From Oegoconia quadripuncta (Eukaryota; Arthropoda; Insecta; Lepidoptera; Autostichidae): a DNA stretch of 64,000 nt. The stretch covers positions 15,778,618 to 15,842,617 of the forward strand of contig OX438759.1 in assembly GCA_949316235.1 (NCBI GenBank). The letters run 5' to 3'. The translations under genes and the position numbers were made by a program. The notes under the pieces are model-generated. The model ran no database searches. It saw only the letters and a list, made by a program, of their open reading frames with translations, and was not told the origin of the DNA. Below are positions 10,495-22,000 of this stretch, piece after piece. The first letter of the stretch is position 1; the number at the start of each line of letters is the position of its first letter.

Positions 10495-12137
10495 ATGAGC
10501 ACTGTACCTCCAGCCCCGCCAGTGCCGCCGCCGATGCCCCTCGATCTTGATTCAGCTGCGCCAACATCGCCCAAAACCTGTGCTAGCCCAACCTTCACTT
10601 ACTCTAACGTTTGCGAATGGGCCGAACATCCCGAGTTCTGGGAAGCATGCGCCAAATATAACATCTGTTTACACAATTTCCCTTTCAAATTCAGATACAA
10701 ACATTATGAGTCAATACTACAATTGGGTCCCACTTGTGGGCTGGTAGCATTGTCAATGCTCATCAATGGAGAAGTGTCCCCTGACGAAATACTGAATATA
10801 TCGAAAATGGAAGGCTATAGTAGTAATGGGGAGATGTTCAGCTGCAAGAATATGTTAAAATTAATCGAAAAGGTGCTGAGTTTAGCTGAAATTGAAAATA
10901 TTAATTATAGTTTGCAAATTGGAGGTCTCTTTAGTCAGGAAACTATTGAGAAATTGCTTAAAGGTGCAGCATTGTTAGTGCCGTATCCTTTTTATAATGA
11001 ATCATCATCAACCTGTTCCACAAGCATGACATGTCATAGGTAGTTTAAACCACCTCCGTGGCTCAGTGTAAACAACATAGAGTTTACCAATCGGAGGTAG
11101 TGGGTTTGATCCCCAGCGGATACATGATTAGTCATCGGTTTGGTTGGTGGTAGGACATTTTAAATGTCCACCTGACTGGCTACCACCGTCTTATCTAAGT
11201 CTGCCGTCAAACAGCAATGTTAATAGCATTGTTGTGTTACAGTTGTCAGAGATATGTAGTAGAGTATATGTAGAGTAATGAGATGGGGTTTCTGGGTCAG
11301 CGCGCTTCAACGTTCAGCCTCATCTTCACTTATCATCAAATGTGATTGTGGATAAATGCTAACCCGTTTTGCCTAAAAAAAATTATTCATTCATGGACTT
11401 ACAGTATTAAGCCAACCCAAATAATGCTGTCTCGCACTACACAGTGGGGATTTTTGGTGTAAAAAACCAGAAATGGAGTTTAAAAAGTATTAAAATTAAA
11501 ATGTACCTATTTGTGTATTTAATCATTAAAACTAAGTATTGAATGTTTCAGATTCAAAAATATTGAGTAGCGAGATGAGAATTATTGGACAGTAAATTCA
11601 ATGAGCATTATTGGAATAACTCCCAATTAATTGTCATTACATCTAATCACACATATCACAATCATTGTTTACTTTGCAGATTTTTTTGATTGATTTCCAA
11701 CACATTACACAATTTGGATTCCTATAATTTTCCTATTATTTTATGCTAGTAATTAAGACATATGTACCCCGGGATGCATGTCATTATTTTCTTAATACCT
11801 TAACACATGAACCAGCTATGATGCAGATTGCAACCACACTCCATGTCTCAGAAAAGGTCACACAGCCCACTGGGCTCTCATATGTGGTGTAGTTATCACC
11901 GAGGACCCCGGGATCTCCTATATATCAGACCCCAACAAGGTTCATGTCTTTTGTAGGCATGGAAAGTCCAGATTTGTGGCAGTATGGAGGCTTGACGAAT
12001 TGGATAAGAGTAATAAGAATTTATGGGAGTTCTCGCCTAAGAAGGAGGGAGATGGGTTGATGTATGTCTTGCCTGAAGGTGGAGTTGGTGGAGAGAATGG
12101 GCTACGGGACCAGTTTTTGCTGATTGAAGGGCTCTAG
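10495..12137 (+). CDS. ACTMAP: Actin maturation protease homologue, two exons, 269 aa
   Basis: The model is join(10495..10982, 11816..12137). ATG 10495 is preceded by AAAC. In-frame codons upstream of it contain no other ATG. The N-terminus is proline-rich (PPAPPVPPPMPLD), a profilin-type ligand as in mammalian ACTMAP. The cysteine-protease core shows QLGPTCGLVAL (catalytic Cys), then GEMFSCKNML, LLVPYDADCNH across the splice, and GHTAHWAL (catalytic His). The C-terminus YVLP...FLLIEGL is family-like. The family removes the acetylated N-terminal Met/Cys residues of actin in the cytosol. The splice is inferred: reading through 10982 gives a frame ending at 11043, whereas GTGCC|gtatcc...ccag|CTATGAT restores the conserved VPYDADCNH. 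The intron holds a SINE. An AATAAA lies at 12144. Confidence 0.9.
11049..11382 (+). mobile_element. SINE-A copy 3, near full length, in the ACTMAP intron
   Basis: The head cctccgtggctcagtgtaaa and box B-like gtttgatcccc are present, followed by the whole SINE-A body and an A-run at 11375-11382. It lies in the sense orientation within the single ACTMAP intron. Confidence 0.85.
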
Positions 12138-12143
12138 AGATCT

Positions 12144-12149
12144 AATAAA
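12144..12149 (+). promoter_or_regulatory. AATAAA polyadenylation signal after ACTMAP
   Basis: AATAAA lies seven bases after the ACTMAP stop codon, giving a very short 3' UTR. A second plus-strand AATAAA at 12997 is an alternative that would place the MITE at 12224-12564 inside a longer 3' UTR. Confidence 0.5.
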
Positions 12150-12223
12150 ATTTTGCTTTGAGTATTCATCAGAGAAAATAGTAGAACAACCCTTATATTT
12201 ATCTTGTGTGCTTTCAACACTAG

Positions 12224-12564
12224 GGCCTGTATTAATAAACCATTCTCAATACAAGTCTTGAGGCTGTATCACACGAGATACGTCTTAAGCAATTGACGCT
12301 ATCTCAAGCTCCGTGCTAATTTATAAACCAATCTTGACGTCTACTCAGCTGAGATCACTTTTCAAGTATTCCCCTCAGCGGCGAATGAATGATATTCTTG
12401 AGTTTCGTTTATTATGCGTGAAACTCGGCGCACCTCTCAAGTGAGTACTGCTTGAGTATTCACGTGCGTTTCAGGTCCCAAGTTTCGTTTATTAATCAAC
12501 ATGTTTACTTGAGACCGGTCACAAGACTGTTCTCAATGTTGAGAATGGTTTATTAATACAGGCC
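12224..12564. mobile_element. MITE with GGCCTGTATTAATAAACC ends, TAG target duplication
   Basis: The left end GGCCTGTATTAATAAACC and right end GGTTTATTAATACAGGCC form terminal inverted repeats that extend through attctcaa. The 3-bp TAG is duplicated at 12221-12223 and 12565-12567. A reverse-complement copy is at 16558-16877. It has no ORF; PIF/Harbinger-like by its 3-bp TAR duplication. Confidence 0.85.
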
Positions 12565-12996
12565 TAGAAGTACAATTACTAACAATAAGTACAATGTTAG
12601 ATAAAACTGACCGCAAGTAAATTAATAGCATAGATGTAGGTAACCTTATGTGGTTATAAAGTTTATAACCATTCTCTTCATAAATATCTTTCCATATCGG
12701 TACAGGTTACTACTTGTCATTTTCAATTTATTATTGTAGCAGGTGCTTTTTGGATCAATTGGAAATGAGTATTTGAAAATGTGTCGGTTGGTATCATTGT
12801 GTACAAGTTCCAAAATTAGTAGTCCTAAAAAGTGTGTCAAGATAAGGAAATAGAAATGAATTAAAACTGTAGCTTTTAACAGTTTCTCTATTCTTGTGTT
12901 TTTTACGTATTTAATGTTATTATGTAAATTATTACTGTTATCTCTTTATAAGGTTAAATGAAAATGTATTTATTTATAAGATAAAGTGGTGATATC

Positions 12997-13033
12997 AATA
13001 AAACAAGTGTTCATTTTAATGCTAAATTTTATT
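12997..13033. promoter_or_regulatory. Convergent polyadenylation signals
   Basis: A plus-strand AATAAA at 12997-13002 faces a minus-strand AATAAA (tttatt at 13028-13033), 25 bases apart. This suggests that transcripts from ACTMAP (plus) and from a minus-strand unit at about 13.0-13.8 kb end tail to tail here. Confidence 0.4.
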
Positions 13034-13564
13034 TGTACAATAAATACAAATCATACTTGCAAATTATGATAACAACAAATTTCATCCATCACTTAAAAAC
13101 CAAATTTGATGACGTATTTAATGTCAATTTCTGTTAAAAATAATTCATTATAATCCTTTGGGAAAAAGAAATAAGTATAAGATTTTTAAATAAAATTATA
13201 AAGATGTTATATGCTGTGGAAAATCTAACTTAAGAAACATAATGCTATATACTTTTGTACTAAATAATTCAACTTAAAATAGAACTTCCCATACTCTAAA
13301 TGAAATTCATTATTAACATGGATAGAACAGTTTGTGATGATGACAAATACAAAGTTAATGACAATTTAAACTATCCAATTAATAAACAATGTTTACATTA
13401 AATAAAATATTTTTCAATCATTTGGCATAATGTCGTTTGCCAAAACCATAATACGATAAGAGAATTGCTAATGCAATCGTTAGAAATCTGAGATCAAATT
13501 ATAAACAAAATATATTAACAATATACAAATTAGGAAATTGTAATCTTTTTTAAATACATTCATT

Positions 13565-13711
13565 TTAATAATTGTATGAGTTGGCTAGGCCTCTAGACAA
13601 TGGATCTTTGAGCTCTTTTTTAATTGCCGAAGTTAGTTTAGGTGGTGCATCATACATACTTATCACACTTAGTTTTTTTTTAGTTTTAGTGATTATTGAA
13701 TGTTTCAACAT
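13565..13711 (-). CDS. Small ORF, 48 aa, unknown
   Basis: ATG at 13711 (context GAAA-ATG) opens 48 codons ending in TAA at 13565. The product is basic at the start (KTKKKLSV), with a middle MYDAPPKLTSAIKKELKDPL and an end ...SRGLANSYNY. An in-frame TGA precedes the ATG. A good 3' splice site (long T-rich tract then attag) lies at 13756, so the ORF would sit in a terminal exon. A minus-strand poly(A) signal follows at 13028. I recognise no family. It could be a real microprotein or chance; the neighbouring frame (13686-13755) competes for the same exon. Confidence 0.3.
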   Translation of the reverse strand: MLKHSIITKTKKKLSVISMYDAPPKLTSAIKKELKDPLSRGLANSYNY

Positions 13712-13755
13712 TTTCAGTATTTTTCACTAACTGCCTTGGCAACATCCACTCAACA
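13686..13755 (-). CDS. Alternative terminal-exon reading
   Basis: From the strong acceptor at 13756 the frame V-E-W-M-L-P-R-Q-L-V-K runs 22 codons to a TAA at 13686-13688. It would be the C-terminus of an unseen minus-strand gene. No upstream exon was recognised between 13.8 and 24.2 kb, so this is offered only as the competing interpretation of the small ORF above. Confidence 0.2.
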
Positions 13756-13765
13756 CTAATAAAAA

Positions 13766-15174
13766 ATATAAAAAAAACCTAACAATATCGATCGCGTTTC
13801 ATTATTCTATGGATTTAAATATTTTATCGGAAGAAGCATTAAAGAGAGTTTACCTGATACTTTTCACACGGAAAGACTAGACTCGCGTAATTTTATATCA
13901 GAATAATTATGTAAGGTACAGACAGACCTAACTGGAATAATAGTAAGCATTGTTTGAAATACAAAGGCATCATATAGAGCTAGAAATAAGATAGAAATGA
14001 CAAATATTTATGAGCACCGTTAAACCTGTGAAAATATATAATAGTCTCCTATTTCCAGCTCTGTTGAATGGCAAGTCCACAGGGAACAGTACGCTCATTC
14101 ATTGCATGTGTTTAAAACATTTCCAAAATGACTACATCAGTAACATCAGAGCCACACACGCCACATAAATAATCCAAGACCACTGAAGAATTATTTTTTA
14201 GTTACTCTGTCTAAGATATAACACTGTGTCGACGAGCTGGATCTTCTGAACACATCGATTTTAGACGTCTTCGAAAATGGAACAATCACAGAAGTATAAA
14301 TACTACTATTTAAAGTCTGTGGAAACAATTTATTTCAAAAATATTTAGGTATTGAAATTGAATCTCACGAGTAGATTATTGGATTGACGTCATGCAAGAT
14401 GACTGAATGGTAAGATAGCGTACATTCAAAATTCAATAATTAGTAAAAAAAAACACATTGATTTTATACAATCGATAGTATCTGTCACCAATTTGCAAAG
14501 GAAGTCTGAAACTAATACATGTTTCAATTTTGACCGTTCAATCTTTCCTCCGTACCTTTCTATTGCTAATATTCCTTGTGGAAAGCAGGTAATGTGCGAA
14601 ACGGAACCGAAAGTAGTTTAAAGAGCCATGCGACGACAATCGTAGGAACAAATCGAAGTCCACGGGGTGGAGCAGTCCCACTTCGCCAAGACGTCTGGTT
14701 ACATTACCAGTTAGATCAATTAATCCGTTTTTGATCAGAGATGTCTGTCTTAGTAGGCAATGGAGCACAATGATGAATATTGATCATAAGGCGCGGTTCC
14801 CACATAGGCTTACTTGGAACTCCACACACTATGTGGTCGGTCGCAGGCACTAAACTCTAAGCCTTTAGTGTCGGTCCGATTCCCACATTACCTAATACAC
14901 CATGGTCTTTTTGATTTGAGGACATATTTCTTAGAAAGCAAAGCCTCTAAAAACACTTTTATGTTAGCTGCTAGCATATTCAGTTTGGACTGTTGATAAT
15001 AAATACTGCGTTTCAAAGTACAACATCTCGACGTTAGTTCAAAATTTGAATGTCGGGCAATTCGAAAACATGTTAGACCAATTATACTTCAGTTTGACTG
15101 TTTTTACTCGACTGAACCGGAAAGGGGGGTAATGGTTTTCGGATGTATAAAAAAAATAAAATAAATATTCTTGG
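13766..15174. other. Intergenic, nothing recognised
   Basis: AT-rich sequence with scattered short open frames on both strands and no domain signature or repeat ends that I can define. Confidence 0.5.
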
Positions 15175-15397
15175 ACTTACACACAGCGCCACCTAGTTCC
15201 ACACTAAGCATAGGCTTGTATTATGGATACCAGATGGTTGATAAAGTACCATATACCGTATACATTTTTTTTGTAAATATTATAGGTACGTCGGGTACAT
15301 GTGTCCGTATCATCACACAAACTCATGCCCCAAGCGGGATTCGAACCCTCGAACTTTTAGTAGTCAAAAGTTTTAACCACTACACCAAACGGCCGTT
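15175..15397 (-). mobile_element. SINE-C copy 1 (tRNA-derived)
   Basis: Minus strand: a tRNA-like head with box A (tggtgtagtggtt) and box B (gggttcgaatcccgc), then a body ending with agtgtggaactaggtggcgc. Sister copies are at 28930-29145, 38427-38672 and 53010-53112. Confidence 0.8.
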
Positions 15398-16554
15398 ATG
15401 CACATTAAAAAAAAAATCTATGTTACCTCCTGTAGTTTAAACGGTTTGACTTATTATGAAGTGTAAAGTCATATAAAAACCAACATGGCGCCCGCAAAAT
15501 TGAAAATGGCGTCTGCTTCCAAGCATTCAAGCGAAACATAGAAATAATACAGTCGGGTTTTTGGTATTTTTCCTAACTTTTTCTAGAGTATTTGGAATTA
15601 TCAACACATCGAGATTACAAATAATCGAACCAGAAGTATAATCGATCGATCGATATACATCGATATTTTTTTGATCTTTCATAACGTAAGCACACCGGGA
15701 CATTGAACTTCGAAATCCATTATTACAGTCTATGCACTAAGGAACCTTTTACCATAGCCACTGTGCATTAATTATTGATAGAATTAGTATGCACCTAAGA
15801 AAAGACTAAAAAATGGAAATTATGTTCCACATAAAATCAAAAACAGCATGGTGTATTACCGTGTTTCGATATTAATCATACAGTAAGTACATACTATATT
15901 TAGGTAATATGATAAAAAATTTCAACTGACCTATTGTATACGAGTAAATTTTAACACTTCTTACATTCTAACAGCGTTCTACGTTAAAAAATGTATTACT
16001 TCAAAAGCTTACACTCCGAATATATACGCACACTATTGTCGAATTAGTTGTGGGACGTTACCACTCACTCGCATGTTGGATCCACGCACAAATAATATTC
16101 TATGGCGCAGGCGGCTCTTCTTCGTAGCAAATGCTCAAGACGCGAACTGTGGGAAGTTTATGAGATTGCAGGACATTTCATTGCCACAATGTGTACGTGG
16201 CTTAATCAAACTTAAAACAATGATTAACGCGGAGCTAATTAAAACTATAGCTCTCCATAGGTAGGGATTTTTTTAATTGGACATAATTCTGAATTTCTAT
16301 ACCGATAGATATACTGTCTATTTTCATCATGCTTCAACTATGTCATTACATACTTTGTATTAAAATCATAGCAGTTACATAAATAAATAACGCAAGACAA
16401 GAGCGCCTTAATTTTGTAGGATGAGTTACCTTAGTTAATTCTCCCAAATATCCGTGCGTGGGCCCAGTATCGCATACATACAAACTCTGCCACTACTACA
16501 CTCGGAACGGATATTAATAATTAATGTGTAATGTATAATTTGACCGCGCAAGAC
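15398..16554. other. Intergenic, nothing recognised
   Basis: Low-complexity AT-rich DNA including a cgatcgatcgatatacatcg stretch near 15641. No supported gene. Confidence 0.5.
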
Positions 16555-16557
16555 TAA

Positions 16558-16877
16558 GGCCCGTATTAATAAACCATTCTCAAGATTGAGAACAGTCTTG
16601 TGACCGGTCTCAGGTAAACGTGTTGATTAATAATCCTAACTTGAGACCTGAAAAGCACGTGCATACTCAAGCAGCACTCACTTGAAAGGTGCGCGTATTA
16701 ATAGGTAAACGAAATCAAGACTATTATTCATTCGCCGCTGAGGCGAATACTTGAGAAGTGATCTCAGCTGAGTAGACCTCAAGATTGGTTTATAAATTAG
16801 CACGGATCTTGAGATAGCGTCAACTGCTTAAGACGCATCTCTGTTGATACAGCCTCAAGACTTTATTAATACGGGCC
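16558..16877. mobile_element. Second copy of the GGCC(C/T)GTATTAAT MITE, inverted
   Basis: This is the reverse complement of the element at 12224-12564, with ends GGCCCGTATTAATAAACC and TATTAATACGGGCC. It is flanked by TAA at 16555-16557 and 16878-16880. The right terminal repeat is slightly shortened. No ORF. Confidence 0.85.
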
Positions 16878-17659
16878 TAAAATGTGTCTCATATATAATC
16901 TGTGGTGAGATACGTGGTGAGCAAGTTTCTCGCAGAGATAGTCTCGAATGAATGTATGTAAACCAAAAAGAATGTAAGACGAAATAATTCCGAAGGAATT
17001 TTTAAACAATATTGGAAAACAGTCTCTTTTAAAGAGAGAGCATTTCGTGGTAAGTTGGTTTACAAATTGAATTATTCTAAGGGTGGTTGCGCAATATACA
17101 TACTAAAACCAAGATAAAACAACAAGGGAGATATGTTGTCAATATAAATTTCTAGTGTCGCCGCTTTTAAAGGAGAGTGTCTTGCGTACACTCAACCATG
17201 CTCTGATTGGCACTCACACAAGGAAATCATGTGTATGAAAGCAAAGCGCGTGTGTGCAGCAATATCCGTATTGAGTACACTTTACACATGTATATATCAA
17301 AACTCCATCCTCATCTTGACATATCTCCCTTGTATACGTAACTAATAATTCCACGCATTAGAGGTAACAAGCAAACATTACCTACATTAATAGTTTATAC
17401 ATCTGTGTAAAGTGCGTCCAGTGGACTTGCGCGACTACCCTTGTCATTTACCAGCAATATATAAGTAATGGCTGCCGTCAAAGCGCTTTGACGGCTTGCA
17501 AAGGCTAATTTAAGTATGGTGAGGAATTTAAATTATAAACAGTTTTTTTTCCTTTTGGTATCTAACTCGGGTCACAATTGAATAATATACGTAATATTAC
17601 CATAAAACAAACTTTAAAACGAATCCAGTTGATTTTACGTATCTTTAGATATTATCCCC

Positions 17660-17840
17660 TGAGTTTCTTGCTCGTTCTTCTCTGGAGAGACTGCCTAGTG
17701 AATGAGCGATAACTGTATGTCATGACCATTTCAAATGTTTGTTTGTTTGTTTGTTTGTAAACGCTTTATTGTACAAAAAGGCAATACATTATTCTTATAA
17801 CTTACGAAATAAAACATTTTTGATTTGCTTTAATATTTGT
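17660..17840 (+). mobile_element. LINE 3' UTR/tail
   Basis: The words gagtttcttgctcgttcttc and gaatgagcgataac, followed by a (TGTT)n run and aaacgctttattgtac, mark the 3' end of the same LINE group whose better copy is at 53600-54180. Another tail fragment is at about 19905-19995. Confidence 0.55.
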
Positions 17841-17920
17841 GTTTTAACACATTAAGACTATTTGAAATCGAAATCATAATGTGAAGAATAGGGTTATATT
17901 TGGGCAAACTTCGTTATGGT

Positions 17921-18150
17921 GTAGACTGTAGTGGACTGTAGTAACTCTTTCAGCGAAACCAACGGTGGCGGGTTCGAATCCCGCGAATGGTAAATGTTTG
18001 TGTGATGAATACGAACATTTATTCCCGAATCATGGATGTTTATATATATGTTTATGTATGTTTATACTTTGTCCAGTATCCATAGTATAAGCTTTGCTTA
18101 CTTTGGGACTAAAGATAGGTGTAAGTGTCCGAAATATTCATATTTTATTT
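17921..18150 (+). mobile_element. SINE-B copy 2
   Basis: The head contains gggttcgaatcccgcg. The body gtgtgatgaatacgaacatt, ttattcccgaatcatgg and tccgaaatattcatattt matches copy 1. Confidence 0.8.
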
Positions 18151-18702
18151 ATTTATTTGTTAATCGACATAAGGTAAAAAAACTGTTGAAAATTTGAATT
18201 CCAGACTGCTCCACATTGAGACTTTTTAGTCTTCATATACATCACTATCGAAAATTCAACAGTAGGTAATTTTAACCACTTTTTCGACTTATGAAACCTC
18301 TTTGGCATCAACGCCCCGGTCAACATAACTATCACAGAGTAGATAGTAGTTCTCAAAATGTAGCAGTGGCAATACAGGTGCCTTCCAAATATTGTCAAAA
18401 TCTACAAACCGAGGATAAAATATTTACAAGATACCTACTGCAATGATTTGAATAAAATAAACGAAAATGTATGACATGGCAGGGAGAAAAATATTTAAAA
18501 ACGGCATTATAAAATATGATTTTCCATTTCCACCATTCGATATTGGTCGAACGTAGAAGCAGAGAATGTGAACAGACTCTGCTCGGTCGAGACATGCGTG
18601 TTCAAATTGAAAACACGACGAGAATAGTCGAGTCAACAAACGGAAGAACCTAAGAAGTTCCATGTATTTGCGCACGATCCGTATGCCTCAATCCCACCTG
18701 TA

Positions 18703-19019
18703 TTTTTAACACGACGTGTTGGTACTTGACCTCAATCACATCTGATGTTAAGTGAAAGATGAGGTCGAAGGTGGAAGCGTACTGCCGTACTAGGTGGACT
18801 GGCTATCTTATCTCTGACAACCGGAACACAATAATGCTATTAACATTGCTGCTTGGTTGCAGATTTAGATAAGATGGTGGTAACTAGCCAGGCGGACATT
18901 TAAAATGACCTATCACCAACCAAACCGAGTACTTAAGCATGTATACCCCGCTGGGTATCAAAGCCGCGACTTCCGAATCGTAAACCCAATGTTGTTTACA
19001 CTGAGCCACGGAGGCGGTT
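18703..19019 (-). mobile_element. SINE-A copy 4, near full length
   Basis: Full minus-strand order: A-rich end at about 18703, body (cacatctgatgttaagtgaa, caccaaccaaaccgagtac) and head (gagccacggaggcggtta). Box B is mutated (gggtatcaaagcc). Confidence 0.8.
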
Positions 19020-22000
19020 AACGGAGCGGTGTACGGAAGCCAAGTAGTCAACCACGGTTTTAGGAGTGCTTATGTGTTCTGAATTCGAAGGATTTAGGAA
19101 CATTGAAAGTTTCCGGGAAAACTACATTATTCAGGGGATTCTACTCAACAAAGAAAAGAAGAGAAATTCTCCGCGTTTTTTAAAGATGGTAAAAGAAGTG
19201 ATAAGGATCTTCCCCGCGCCTGTTAGCTCATCGTGGTTTAGCATCGTGTAAAATGATGAATCGATAATCTTAGTAATGAAACTTTGGCACATTAAGCTAT
19301 TTATTCACACGCAAATATTTTAAAAATATTTGAAAGGCCTTTTTTAACCATAATCTCGACGGTAACAATCGTTTCTATACGGATAGAGAAAGGCAGGGTA
19401 TGACTTTGCTAGTCTCACTAAATTTCAGTTCCTGCCTTTTCGTTCTCCAACTAAAAATTGCAAAAACTACCCTCATAATTCTAATTTGGATAATTGTTAC
19501 AATTCTTTTCAATATGTCATTATAGTTGTCTTGCAAAGCAAAACCCCATACTTAAAACATTCTCCAGCCGAGACATGGTATTCATACGTACACGCACAGC
19601 CACTTAGACAGTAACACATCTATACCTACACACATACATCTAGTTATATGTAATAGTAATTTTAGAGTATAGTTTAACCCTATGATATCATGCAACATTC
19701 GTTGGCCAGGGATACTAGAAACAAATAATTCAGCGAGATAAGACATTAGCAAATAGCTCGGAATAAAATTTGAAGTAATTCCCTACGAACAATGTCCATC
19801 TATCTAATGCCAATGGACTTGGGCGACTTTACAATTTACAAACTAAAGATATGGCACTTATAGAAGTCGTTAATCTATTATATTTTGAGTTTGCCAAATT
19901 ATTGAATGACTGCCTAGTGAATGAGCGATAACGACGATTTCAAATGTTATTCTTATAAGTTATAACTTACGAAATAAAAACATTATTGATTTTGATTTGT
20001 CGTTATGACGTAGACGATGATGACTTACGCGACTTGGTGATAAAGCGAAACTAATTTAAAAGAAATCTACCTTATTTTACGTAAAATCTGTTTTATACAG
20101 ATCGAAGGCGTCCGAAACTATTTGTCAATAATGACAATTCAGCGTACATTACTGGTTATGTTTAAACATTATTATAGATAGTAACAAGTCGTCTAATATT
20201 ATAAGAAATGTATTACAATAGTCATGTTTGTAAAATAGGACCCAGCAGACGATATATGAGGTTTATAGGGTGTTACCTGTGTGAAGGATGAAATACGGAA
20301 TTAGGAAAGGCGGAGAATAACTGGAGACGATCGACGACATGGTTCTGAGACAAGTAAGATGTCGACGCAGTTCATATCGCTTGTCGAATAGATGGTCGTT
20401 GGGGGAATTGTGCTCGACATAGGCACCGGTAGGATGAAATCCTAGTGGGTGCAGGCAGAACGGTGAAGAGTTACATGTATGCGTAAATCTACTTATTCTA
20501 AAAGGTTTCGTCGACTCGCGACTACATCAGGTAACATTGTCATAGAACTACCGTATTTGCATATAATTATTGTAATTACATAAAAATAGTTTTGGGATTG
20601 TTTACGCTCATTCTCTCAAGGACACCATTGCTGCGACTTGTATCTTATCAATAAACACCCTGCCGGCGCGCCCATGGTTTTCAATTGACGACCAGAAACT
20701 TGTGGGCCCTGGCTGCAGACTTCTTGTTAAAGACATGGAGATTCCATTATGTCGTAGAGTTAATAACTTTGATAAGTGCCATATCTTTGTTATGTACTAA
20801 AACTCGCCCAATAAACCATTCACGATAAATGAAAAAATACATATAAGGCTCAATTCACATTGGTGGCGCAGCACGACATGCGCAGTTAACTTCACTCCGC
20901 TTGGGACAAAATGGTGGCAAACCGGGTCGAGCACGTTGTAATAAGCACACTCACTAGACAGGGAAACTATATCTATTAAATGTATCCGAACACTTATGCA
21001 GTCAGCAAAAAGCAAAATTGACTAGAATGCCTGACGATGTTTTTAGATTGAAAAAACTTGCAAAATAATAATTATTTTGTACTCAATCGACGTAGTTTGT
21101 TATGTACATTCCATAAAAGATTTTACAAATAAACAAACTTAAATTCCTTATGATGTTAACAAAGGGTAGGTAATGTAGGGAAAAAATAAAAACATTTGTC
21201 GTTTCTCAATTTGTTTGTACATAAGTCGCTTGATCTTAAGAAATCACAAAAGCGAACTGTTTAAGTCTGCCACCATCTTGGACTTTAGATGAATACATGT
21301 ATTCATCTACGAGCGGAGGGGTTCAAAATGACTTGCACTGAAACGTCGCATCCAATGTGAAATGTCAATTTAGTGTGCCTTTTTATGGGTACAGTGGCGC
21401 CCTCATCATAAGAAAATCCAAGCCATCCTTGCCTTATTTCTATAACAATAGAGACTACAGTTTAACAGTAGCGCCGCTTTCTCTGCAAATACAATTTATA
21501 TTGAAACACAACTCCGAAAACGTAGACTCCTAGAAATAACAGTCCCATCGTACTGTAACATTTACTGATGAGAAAATACATAATATATCGTGCATTAATC
21601 TAGCCGCTACCATAGACCAATAAAGTAAGATCTGACAATCGCTATACGTGAGTTCGTATCGAAGATCTCAAACTAGATAGCGCCGACTCATAGCCTGGAA
21701 ATGAGTAGGCTAAAATTACTATTGATTTCAATAAATACTTACCTTTATATAAATTATTGCGAAGAAAATAATCTTAATTTGTTAAGGTTGTTTTGCGTAT
21801 TTCTTTCTGTCGTTGCTGGCTATGATTCAGCGCCATCTAGTTTTAATAGATTTTCCGATTTCTAGTATGGCTATTGTCAGTTGTTTTATCGGTCTATTCT
21901 GCTACTGATCTAGGTTTACCCAAAATTTATTGAACCCTAACGTACATTGACTCAGATTTACTCTTCTCATCAGAGTCATTTCGGTTCATAGCACATTCCA

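Noticed and set aside
10474..11043. Single-exon 189-codon reading of the ACTMAP locus
   Set aside because: It starts at a non-ATG codon and loses the catalytic His. The spliced model restores the family sequence.
3971..18020. tRNA-like sequences with good box B (e.g. near 4005 and 17975)
   Set aside because: They are heads of SINE copies with shared 3' bodies, not free tRNA genes. No clean cloverleaf was seen.
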